Shown piece after piece: positions 1 through 9,553 of a stretch of DNA of 35,000 nt. Below the pieces are notes generated by a model. It saw only the letters and a list, made by a program, of their open reading frames with translations, was not told the DNA's origin and made no database searches. The DNA is from Cryptomeria japonica (taxonomy: Eukaryota; Streptophyta; Pinopsida; Cupressales; Cupressaceae), in the NCBI RefSeq assembly GCF_030272615.1, contig NW_026728920.1, positions 42,501 through 77,500 of the forward strand, in the 5' to 3' direction. Every line of letters begins with the position of its first letter. The first letter of the stretch is position 1. The translations under genes and the position numbers were made by a program.

Positions 1-592
1 GCACACCTTGGCTGGGCTGCGCACCCGGGCGCGCACACCTTGGCACCCGCGTTTCCTTCATTTTAAATTTTTTTTTTTTACAATCTCTCAAGTGGGAAAT
101 TCTATAATCTCAACTTTTTTTGCCTTTTCAGGAAACTTTTGAATGGAGCGCATCATTGGTGCGCTCCGAAGTGTGCTCCAAGGTGCGCACCTCTGGTGTG
201 CTCCAAAGCTCTCTCTAGCTGCGTGCACCTGCCCCGGCCGCGCACCCGGCCCCGCCCAGCTTCGCTCACCTGTCCCGGGCGTCTGGTGCGGAACCTTAGA
301 GTAAGAAACATCACCGTGCACCTTGGCCAACGTGCGCGACTCGACCGAGCGCGCACTGGCCGAGGTGCACACCGATTTCACCTGGGTGCGCGCGCAGCAC
401 CTCGGGCGCACCGGGGTGCGCGCACAACGCCCGGGTTGCACCGTGGCCTGTGTGCTCGGGGCGCCTCGGGTGCGCGCTCGGTGTCGCCCCCGCGCGCGCG
501 GTAGTGCGGGCAGCGCACCCCGGCCCGGCCCGGCCCCGACGAGAACGCAAACGGGCAAAAGGTTTATTCAAATAGCATTGCGACGCCCGGCG

Positions 593-605
593 AAAAACTA
601 AAAAA
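593..605 (-). terminator. Pol III terminator of 5S copy 1 (T6 plus backup T5)
   Basis: Read on the minus strand, the 5S gene is followed at once by six T residues (605 to 600), then three other bases and five T residues (597 to 593). A run of four or more T is the standard RNA polymerase III stop signal, so this copy has a primary and a backup terminator. Confidence 0.85.
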
Positions 606-723
606 GGGTGCAACACCGGGACTTCCCGGGAGGTCACCCATCCCAGTACTACTCCGGCCCAAGCGCGCTTAACTGCGGAGTTCTGATGGGATCCGGTGCA
701 CTAACGCTGGTATGATCGCACCC
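606..723 (-). rRNA. 5S rRNA: 5S ribosomal RNA, copy 1
   Basis: This is the RNA of the large ribosomal subunit central protuberance, transcribed by Pol III. The minus strand starts GGGTGCGATCATACC and ends GTTGCACCC, about 118 nt plus one or two terminal U. Ends pair as helix I (GGGTGC with GCACCC, then two more pairs). The internal promoter is intact: an A-box-like stretch around nt 50-64 (GTTAAGCGCGCTTG) and the C box at nt 81-92 (GGATGGGTGACC). The arm pair nt 67-70 / 105-108 reads CCGG/CCGG, where I recall CGAG/CTCG in angiosperms, so two base pairs changed together. Base -1 is C as in other plants, but I see no clear TATA-like element near -28. The gene runs opposite to the 35S promoters and is probably functional. 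Confidence 0.96.
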
Positions 724-1515
724 GTTATGAGCTTGTCGCAGTGTGTACTTAGCAAACCGCGACCCACGTGCGAATCCACCCCGGCCACCCACCCCCGTCG
801 AGGTGCACACCCTCCCTCGCGAAGTGCGCCCCGTTCGCCAAGTGTGAGCCCTGCCCGGGTGCGCGCACCTTGCTAGGGCGTCGGGTGTGCACCCGGCCCG
901 GCCTACGTGCGTGCACCTGGACGGGGCGTCGTGTGCGTGCAGTGTCCCGTCTGCAACGCGGTGCCCACACACCACCTCGGGCGCAACGACCTGCGCTCAC
1001 ATGTGGGCCGAGTGCACCTTGGTGCATGTTCGGGGCGCCTCGGGTGCACGCTCGATCTTGCCCCGGTGCACCAAGGCGCTCGGTTTGCCCCGGGTGCGCA
1101 CTTGGTGCAAGGTGGGCACCCAAAATAGGGATCAAGCACCAAAACACAAGTTTCGGGATGCAAAATGGGACCCAAGGACCACAAATGCGTTCCAAGACCC
1201 ATGATGGGTCCACGAGAACAAAAATGTGTTCCGAGACTTAATAAACAAATATTGGGTTTTAGGAGAAGAAACATGCTCTGATGCCCAAAACGAGAATCGA
1301 CCCCGAAAAGGCCACAGGCCAAAAGTGGGATGCGAGACAAAAAAAAATGGGACCCGAGGACCAAAATTGGGTTCCCAGGTCGAAGACAGGGCAACCGGAC
1401 AAGAAACGACCTCTAAGGCTCGAAATGAGTCCCGACGACTAAAACTTGACAAGAAGCACCCATCAGGCACCCAACTCGACACCCATGGGATGCCGACCCA
1501 CCCGGGCTTCCACCT

Positions 1516-1979
1516 AGCACACCTTGGCACCCACCCACCCTCGCACCCAACCTCGCACCCAACTTAGCACCTTTGAACCCACATTGGCACTCACCCTGAC
1601 CCTGGCACCTTGGAACCCACATTGGCACTCACCTTGACCCTGGCACCCACCTTTGCACTCACCTTGGGACCCACCCTGGCTCCCACCTCGGCACCCACCC
1701 AGACACCCACCTTGGTTCCTTGGCACCCACCTTGGATCCTTGGCACCCACCCCGACACCCACCTTGGCACGCAACTTGGCTACTTGCCACCCACCTTGGC
1801 TCCTTGACGCCCACCCCGACAACCACCCCGTGACCTACCCTGGCTAGGGTTGGTGCACACCCACCCTGGTGCCCACCTTGGCACCCACCCCATGACCCAC
1901 CTTGGCACGCACCTTAGTACCCACCCCGTTACCCACCCTAGGACCCACCCCGTGACCCACCTTGGCCAGGGTGGGTGCC
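1516..1979. repeat. CCCACC/TTGGCA minisatellite, unit 1
   Basis: Degenerate short tandem repeat with the theme GCACCCACCTTGG and variants (CCCTGGCAC, CCCCGACAC, CCCCGTGAC). The plus strand is strongly C-rich and G-poor. Open frames through it (for example 1610-1807) are only low-complexity threonine, proline and histidine strings and are not genes. Confidence 0.9.
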
Positions 1980-4900
1980 TTGGTGCGCACAACTTGCCTG
2001 GGCTGCACACCAGGGCGGGCTCAAGATGGCACCCGCGTTCCGTTTTTTTCACTATCTTTCAAAACGGAAATTTTAAAATCTCGTTTTTTTTTTTTTTTTG
2101 CCTTTTCTGGAAATTAGTGAAGGCAGCGCATCAAAGGTGCGCAATGCTGGTGCGAACCCGGGAGCGCTCCGATGTGTGCTCCAAGGTGCGGCGTGCACGA
2201 AGTCCGAGCCCGGCTTGCCCCGGGTGCGCACCTCGCGTGCACCTTCGCCGGGGTGAGCACCTTGGCTGGGTTGCGCGCCCTGGTGCGCACCAAGGAGCGC
2301 TCTGAAGTGTGCTCCAAGGTGCGGCGTGCACGAAGTCGGAGCTCGGTTTGCCCCGGGTGTGCACCTCGGGTGCGCACCTCGCGTGCACCTTCGCTGCGGT
2401 GGGCACCTTGGCTGGGTTGCGCGCCTTGGTGGGCACCATGCAGTGCACGAAGTCGGAGCCCGGTTTGCCCCGGGCGCGCACCTCCGCCAGGGTGGGCACC
2501 TTGGTGCGCACAACTTGCCTGGGCTGCGCACCAGGAAGGGCTCAAGATGGCACCCGCGTTCCGTTTTTTTCACTATCTTTCAGAACGGAAATTTTAAAAT
2601 ATCGTTTTTTTTTGCCTTTTCTGGAAATTAGTGAAGGCAGCGCATCAAAGGTGCGCAACGCTGGTGCGAACCTGGGAGCGCTCCGATGTGTGCTCCAAGG
2701 TGCGGCGTGCACGAAGTCGGAGCCCGGTTTGCCCCGGGTGCGCCCTGGTGGGCACCATGGTGCGCACCAAGGAGCGCTCCGAAGTGTGCTCCAAGGTGCG
2801 GCCTGCACGAAGTCGGAGCCCGGTTTGCCCCGGGCGTGCACCGCGGGTGGGCACCTTGGTGCGCATGCCTTGCCTGGGCTGCGCACCAGGGCGGGCTCAA
2901 GATGGCACCCGCGTTCCGTTTTTTTCACTATCTTTCAAAACGGAAATTTTAAAATCTCATTTTTTTTTGCCTTTTCTGGAAATTAGTGAAGGCAGCGCAT
3001 CAAAGGTGCGCACCTCGCTGCCCACCACGGTGCGCAACGCCGGTGGGCACCCGGGAGTGCTTCGAAGTGTGCTCCAAGGTGCTGCGTGCACGTTGTCGGA
3101 GCCCGGTTTGCCCCGGGTGCGCACCTCGCGTGCACCTTCGTCGGGGTGGGCACCTTGGCTGGGTTTGCCCCGGCTGCGCTCCGAAGCGGGGTTATTGGAG
3201 CGCCGCCTCTTTTTTTGTCGGAGCGTTTGGTGGGGTTTCTCGCATTGGCTCTTCCCAGGCCCGGTTGCCACCCTGGCGCGCACGAAGTCGGAAGTAGGGT
3301 TAATTGCCCGGGTGCGCACCTTTGCCAGGGTGGGCACCTTACCTGGGCTGTGCACCAGGGCGGGCTCAAGATGGCACCCGCGTTCCGTTTTTTTCACTAT
3401 CTTTCAAAACGGAAATTTTAAAATCTCCTCTTTTTTTTGCCTTTTCTGGAAATTAGTGAAGGCAGCGCATCAAAGGTGCGCACCTCGCTGCCCACCTTGG
3501 TGTGCTCTGAGGTGCGCACCCGGGAGCGCTACGAAGTGTGCTCCAAGGTGCGGCGTGCACGTTGTCGGAGCCCGGTTTGCCCCGGGTGCGCACCTCGCCT
3601 GCACCTTGGCCGGGGTGGGCACCCTGGCTGGGTTTGCCCAGGGTGCGCTCCGAAGCGGGGTTACTGGAGCGCCCCCTCTTTTTTTGTCAGAGCGTTTGGT
3701 GGGGTTTCTCGCATTGGCTCTTCCCAGGCCCGGTTGTTGGGTGCGCTCCCACCCTGGCGCGCGCGAAGTTGGAAGTTGGGTTAATTGCCCGGGCGCGCAC
3801 CTTCGCCAGGGTGGGCACCTTGGTGCGCACACCTTGGCTGGGCTGCGCACCAGGGCGGGCTCAAGATGGCACCAGCATTCCCTTTTTCTCACTATCTTTC
3901 AAAACGGAAATTTTAAAATCTCGTTTTTTTTTGCCTTTTATGGAAATTAGTGAAGGCATCGCATCAAAGGTGCGCACCTCGCTGCCCACCTTGGTGTGCT
4001 CCGAGGTGCCCACCACGGTGCGCTCCGAGGTGCCCACCACGGTGCGCAACGCCGGTGCGAACCCGGGAGCGCCCCGATGTGTGCTCCAAGGTGCGGCGTG
4101 CACGAAGCCGGACCCCGGTTTGCCCCGGGTGCGCACCTCGCGTGCACCTTGGTGCGCACACCTTGGCTGGGTTGCGCGGCCTGGTGGGCACCATGGTGCG
4201 CACCAAGGAGCGCTCCGAAGTGTGCTCCAAGGTGCGGCGTGCACGAAGTCCTAGCCCGGTTTGCCCCGGGTGCGCACCTTCGCCGCGGTGGGCACCATGG
4301 CGTGCACGAAGTCGGAGCCCGGTTTGCCCCGGGTGCGCACCTCGCGTGCACCTTCGCCGGGGTGGGCACCTCGGCTGGGTTGCGCGCCCTGGTGCGCACC
4401 AAGGAGCGCTCCGAAGTGTGCTCCAAGGTGCGGCGTGCACGAAGTCGGAGCCCGGTTTGCCCCGGGTGCGCACCTTCGCCGCGGTGGGCACCCTGGTGCG
4501 CACCATGGCGTGCACGAAGTCGGAGCCCGGTTTGCCCCGGGTGCGCACCTCGCGTGCACCTTCGGCGGGGTTGCGCGCCCTGGTGCGCACCAAGGAGCGC
4601 TCCGAAGTGTGCTCCAAGGTGCGGCGTGCACGAAGTCGGAGCCCGGTTTGCCCCGGGTGCGCACCTCGCGTGCACCTTCGTCGGGGTGGGCACCTTGGCT
4701 GGGTTTGCCCCGGCTGCGCTCCGAAGCGGGGTTATTGGAGCGCCGCCTCTTTTTTTGTCGGAGCGTTTGGTGGGGTTTCTCGCATTGGCTCTTCCCAGGC
4801 CCGGTTGCCACCCTGGCGCGCACGAAGTCGGAAGTAGGGTTAATTGCCCGGGTGCGCACCTTTGCCAGGGTGGGCACCTTACCTGGGCTGTGCACCAGGG

Positions 4901-7574
4901 CGGGCTCAAGATGGCACCCGCGTTCCGTTTTTTTCACTATCTTTCAAAACGGAAATTTTAAAATCTCCTCTTTTTTTTGCCTTTTCTGGAAATTAGTGAA
5001 GGCAGCGCATCAAAGGTGCGCACCTCGCTGCCCACCTTGGTGTGCTCTGAGGTGCGCACCCGGGAGCGCTACGAAGTGTGCTCCAAGGTGCGGCGTGCAC
5101 GTTGTCGGAGCCCGGTTTGCCCCGGGTGCGCACCTCGCCTGCACCTTGGCCGGGGTGGGCACCCTGGCTGGGTTTGCCCAGGGTGGGCTCCGAAGCGGGG
5201 TTACTGGAGCGCCCCCTCTTTTTTTGTCAGAGCGTTTGGTGGGGTTTCTCGCATTGGCTCTTCCCAGGCCCGGTTGTTGGGTGCGCTCCCACCTTGGCGC
5301 GCGCGAAGTTGGAAGTTGGGTTAATTGCCCGGGCGCGCACCTTCGCCAGGGTGGGCACCTTGGTGCGCACACCTTGGCTGGGCTGCGCACCAGGGCGGGC
5401 TCAAGATGGCACCAGCATTCCCTTTTTCTCACTATCTTTCAAAACGGAAATTTTAAAATCTCGTTTTTTTTTGCCTTTTATGGAAATTAGTGAAGGCATC
5501 GCATCAAAGGTGCGCACCTCGCTGCCCACCTTGGTGTGCTCCGAGGTGCCCACCACGGTGCGCTCCGAGGTGCCCACCACGGTGCGCAACGCCGGTGCGA
5601 ACCCGGGAGCGCCCCGATGTGTGCTCCAAGGTGCGGCGTGCACGAAGCCGGACCCCGGTTTGCCCCGGGTGCGCACCTCGCGTGCACCTTGGTGCGCACA
5701 CCTTGGCTGGGTTGCGCGGCCTGGTGGGCACCATGGTGCGCACCAAGGAGCGCTCCAAAGTGTGCTCCAAGGTGCGGCGTGCACGAAGTCCTAGCCCGGT
5801 TTGCCCCGGGTGCGCACCTTCGCCGCGGTGGGCACCATGGCGTGCACGAAGTCGGAGCCCGGTTTGCCCCGGGTGCGCACCTCGCGTGCACCTTCGCCGG
5901 GGTGGGCACCTCGGCTGGGTTGCGCGCCCTGGTGCGCACCAAGGAGCGCTCCGAAGTGTGCTCCAAGGTGCGGCGTGCACGAAGTCGGAGCCCGGTTTGC
6001 CCCGGGTGCGCACCTTCGCCGCGGTGGGCACCCTGGTGCGCACCATGGCGTGCACGAAGTCGGAGCCCGGTTTGCCCCGGGTGCGCACCTCGCGTGCACC
6101 TTCGGCGGGGTTGCGCGCCCTGGTGCGCACCAAGGAGCGCTCCGAAGTGTGCTCCAAGGTGCGGCGTGCACGAAGTCGGAGCCCGGTTTGCCCCGGGTGC
6201 GCACCTCGCGTGCACCTTCGGCGGGGTTGCGCGCCCTGGTGGGCACCATGGTGCGCACCAAGGAGCGCTCCGAAGTGTGCTCCAAGGTGCGGCGTGCACG
6301 AAGTCGGAGCCCGGTTTGCCCCGGGTGCGCACCTCGCGTGCACCTTCGCCGCGGTGGGCACCATGGCGTGCACGAAGTCGGAGCCCGGTTTGCCCCGGGT
6401 GCGCACCTCGCGTGCACCTTCGCCGGGGTGGGCACCTCGGCTGGGTTGCGCGCCCTGGTGCGCACCAAGGAGCGCTCTGAAGTGTGCTCCAAGGTGCGGC
6501 GTGCACGAAGTCGGAGCCCGGTTTGCCCCGGGTGCGCACCTCGCGTGCACCTTCGCCGCGGTGGGCACCATGGCGTGCACGAAGTCGGAGCCCGGTTTGC
6601 CCCGGGTGCGCACCCCGCGTGCACCTTCGCCGGGGTGGGCACCTCGGCTGGGTTGCGCGCCCTGGTGCGCACCAAGGAGCGCTCCGAAGTGTGCTCCAAG
6701 GTGCGGCGTGCACGAAGTCGGAGCCCGGTTTGCCCCGGGTGCGCACCTCGCGTGCACCTTCGCCGCGGTGGGCACCTTGGCTGGGTTGGGCACCATTGAG
6801 CGCTCCGAAGTGTGCTCCAAGGTGCGCACCATGGCCCTCCAAGGTGCGCAGCATGGCGTGCACGAAGTCGGAGCCCGGTTTGCCCCGGGTGCGCACCTCG
6901 CGTGCACCTTCGCCAGGGTGGGCACCTCGGTGCGCACACCTTCTCAATGTTTTCTTGCCTTTTCTGGAAATTGGTGAAGGCAGCGCATCAAAGGTGCGCA
7001 CCTCGGTGTGCTCCGAGGTGCGAACCCGAGAGCGCTCCGAGGTGCCCACGAAGTCGAAAGTCGGGTTAATTGCATTGTTTTCCCCGGGTGCGCTCCGAGG
7101 TGCGCAACATCGGTGCGCACCAAGGAGGGCTCCGAAGTGTGCTCCAAGGTGCGCACGATTCGGAGCTCGGTTTGCCCGGGGTGCGCACACCTTGGCTGGG
7201 TTGCGCACCCTTTGTGCGCTCCAAGGTGCGCACGAAGTCGGAGCTCGGTTTGCCCCGGGTGCGCACCTTCGCCAGGGTGCGCACCTTGATGCGCACGCCT
7301 TGGCTGGGCTGCGCACCTTGGTGGGCGCCATGGTGCGCACCTTTCGTGCGCTCCAAGGTGCGCACGAAGTCGGAGCTCGGTTTGCCCCGGGTGCGCACCT
7401 TGGTGGGCGCCATGGTGCACTCCGAGGTGCCCAAGATTGGTGCGCACCAAGGAGCGCTCCGAAGTGCGCTCCAAGGTGCGCAGGTGCGCGCGAAGTCGAA
7501 AGTTGGGTTAATTGTCCGGTTTGCCTCGGGTGCGCACCTTGCGTGCACCTTCGCCAGGGTGGGCGCCTTGGTGC
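1980..7574. repeat. GGTGCGCACC array with AT-rich two-hairpin modules, unit 1
   Basis: The tract consists of imperfect modules of about 75 bp and multiples, centred on the 10-bp palindrome GGTGCGCACC and phrases such as GTGCTCCAAGGTGCGGCG and GAAGTCGGAGCCCGG. AT-rich modules interrupt it. Each full module has a first hairpin TTCCGTTTT/AAAACGGAA (arms 2038-2046/2061-2069, 2559/2582 with one wobble, 2914/2937, 3383/3406, 4923/4946), an AT tract, a T run and a second hairpin TGCCTT/AAGGCA (first at 2099-2104/2120-2125). At about 3877 and 5417 the left arm of hairpin 1 is broken, and at about 6957 only hairpin 2 remains. A second sub-element with a GGGTTAATTGCCCGGG-type motif recurs near 3299, 3779, 4839 and 5319. 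Long open frames on both strands are by-products of the composition. Confidence 0.88.
3095..6220. repeat. Internal 1540-bp tandem duplication, unit 1
   Basis: Sequence from about 3095 repeats at 4635 with period 1540, and the homology runs to 6220, where the copies diverge. The two copies differ at only a few bases, for example GGTGCGCTCC at about 3647 against GGTGGGCTCC at about 5187, and CGCTCCGAAG at about 4212 against CGCTCCAAAG at about 5752. Each copy contains AT-rich hairpin modules and the GGGTTAATTG sub-element. The ends fall inside the common 75-bp module, which suggests unequal crossing-over between modules. Confidence 0.9.
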
Positions 7575-8166
7575 GCACACCTTGGCTGGGCTGCGCACCC
7601 GGGCGCGCACACCTTGGCACCCGCGTTTCCTTCATTTTAAATTTTTTTTTTTTACAATCTCTCAAGTGGGAAATTCTATAATCTCAACTTTTTTTGCCTT
7701 TTCAGGAAACTTTTGAATGGAGCGCATCATTGGTGCGCTCCGAAGTGTGCTCCAAGGTGCGCACCTCTGGTGTGCTCCAAAGCTCTCTCTAGCTGCGTGC
7801 ACCTGCCCCGGCCGCGCACCCGGCCCCGCCCAGCTTCGCTCACCTGTCCCGGGCGTCTGGTGCGGAACCTTAGAGTAAGAAACATCACCGTGCACCTTGG
7901 CCAACGTGCGCGACTCGACCGAGCGCGCACTGGCCGAGGTGCACACCGATTTCACCTGGGTGCGCGCGCAGCACCTCGGGCGCACCGGGGTGCGCGCACA
8001 ACGCCCGGGTTGCACCGTGGCCTGTGTGCTCGGGGCGCCTCGGGTGCGCGCTCGGTGTCGCCCCCGCGCGCGCGGTAGTGCGGGCAGCGCACCCCGGCCC
8101 GGCCCGGCCCCGACGAGAACGCAAACGGGCAAAAGGTTTATTCAAATAGCATTGCGACGCCCGGCG

Positions 8167-8179
8167 AAAAACTAAAAAA
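8167..8179 (-). terminator. Pol III terminator of 5S copy 2 (T6 plus backup T5)
   Basis: Same arrangement as copy 1: six T directly after the 5S 3' end on the minus strand, then a T5 run. Confidence 0.85.
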
Positions 8180-8297
8180 GGGTGCAACACCGGGACTTCC
8201 CGGGAGGTCACCCATCCCAGTACTACTCCGGCCCAAGCGCGCTTAACTGCGGAGTTCTGATGGGATCCGGTGCACTAACGCTGGTATGATCGCACCC
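8180..8297 (-). rRNA. 5S rRNA: 5S ribosomal RNA, copy 2
   Basis: Identical to copy 1 across all 118 nt, with helix I, A-box region and C box intact, the compensated CCGG/CCGG arm and C at -1. The upstream and downstream flanks are also the same, so this copy should be as active as copy 1. Confidence 0.96.
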
Positions 8298-9089
8298 GTT
8301 ATGAGCTTGTCGCAGTGTGTACTTAGCAAACCGCGACCCACGTGCGAATCCACCCCGGCCACCCACCCCCGTCGAGGTGCACACCCTCCCTCGCGAAGTG
8401 CGCCCCGTTCGCCAAGTGTGAGCCCTGCCCGGGTGCGCGCACCTTGCTAGGGCGTCGGGTGTGCACCCGGCCCGGCCTACGTGCGTGCACCTGGACGGGG
8501 CGTCGTGTGCGTGCAGTGTCCCGTCTGCAACGCGGTGCCCACACACCACCTCGGGCGCAACGACCTGCGCTCACATGTGGGCCGAGTGCACCTTGGTGCA
8601 TGTTCGGGGCGCCTCGGGTGCACGCTCGATCTTGCCCCGGTGCACCAAGGCGCTCGGTTTGCCCCGGGTGCGCACTTGGTGCAAGGTGGGCACCCAAAAT
8701 AGGGATCAAGCACCAAAACACAAGTTTCGGGATGCAAAATGGGACCCAAGGACCACAAATGCGTTCCAAGACCCATGATGGGTCCACGAGAACAAAAATG
8801 TGTTCCGAGACTTAATAAACAAATATTGGGTTTTAGGAGAAGAAACATGCTCTGATGCCCAAAACGAGAATCGACCCCGAAAAGGCCACAGGCCAAAAGT
8901 GGGATGCGAGACAAAAAAAAATGGGACCCGAGGACCAAAATTGGGTTCCCAGGTCGAAGACAGGGCAACCGGACAAGAAACGACCTCTAAGGCTCGAAAT
9001 GAGTCCCGACGACTAAAACTTGACAAGAAGCACCCATCAGGCACCCAACTCGACACCCATGGGATGCCGACCCACCCGGGCTTCCACCT

Positions 9090-9553
9090 AGCACACCTTG
9101 GCACCCACCCACCCTCGCACCCAACCTCGCACCCAACTTAGCACCTTTGAACCCACATTGGCACTCACCCTGACCCTGGCACCTTGGAACCCACATTGGC
9201 ACTCACCTTGACCCTGGCACCCACCTTTGCACTCACCTTGGGACCCACCCTGGCTCCCACCTCGGCACCCACCCAGACACCCACCTTGGTTCCTTGGCAC
9301 CCACCTTGGATCCTTGGCACCCACCCCGACACCCACCTTGGCACGCAACTTGGCTACTTGCCACCCACCTTGGCTCCTTGACGCCCACCCCGACAACCAC
9401 CCCGTGACCTACCCTGGCTAGGGTTGGTGCACACCCACCCTGGTGCCCACCTTGGCACCCACCCCATGACCCACCTTGGCACGCACCTTAGTACCCACCC
9501 CGTTACCCACCCTAGGACCCACCCCGTGACCCACCTTGGCCAGGGTGGGTGCC
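9090..9553. repeat. CCCACC/TTGGCA minisatellite, unit 2
   Basis: Exact counterpart of the minisatellite of unit 1, same length and, by eye, same sequence. Confidence 0.9.

Larger units (their letters stand above)
1..7574. repeat. 5S-bearing macro-repeat, unit 1 (7574 bp)
   Basis: The sequence from base 1 returns at 7575 and again at 15149, so the phase is set arbitrarily by the window edge. Layout: AT-rich boundary block with long T tracts (about 50-150), GC-rich 5S 3' flank (about 170-592), 5S gene on the minus strand (606-723), low-copy spacer (724-1515), CCCACC minisatellite (1516-1979), then a GGTGCGCACC-type array with AT-rich hairpin modules (1980-7574). Reading across units 1 and 2 I saw no difference between them, which means very recent duplication or strong homogenisation, or possibly an assembly artefact. 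The spacer part 724-1515 turns A-rich after about 1130, and I recognise no gene, transposon end or RNA in it. Confidence 0.95.

Noticed and set aside
724-760. TATA-like and GC elements upstream of the 5S gene, as in angiosperm 5S promoters
   Set aside because: Only C at -1 fits. No TATA-like run is found near -28 and the GC dinucleotide is not at the usual place, so no external element was annotated.
907-1128. Plus-strand frame containing CPVC followed by spaced His residues, like a C2H2 zinc finger
   Set aside because: The Cys-to-His spacing (15 residues) is outside the usual range of about 12, there is only one such motif, and the frame lies in 5S spacer with no other sign of coding. Its repetition simply follows the macro-unit.
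1240-1262. GGGTTTTAGG as a telomere-like sequence
   Set aside because: Single occurrence without tandem TTTAGGG copies.
5487-7610. Minus-strand open frame of 707 codons, and similar long frames on both strands in all units
   Set aside because: Overlapping long frames run both ways through the same tandem repeats. The products are low-complexity Ala/Arg/Pro/Cys/His/Gly strings with no domain, and repeat indels of arbitrary length change the frames.
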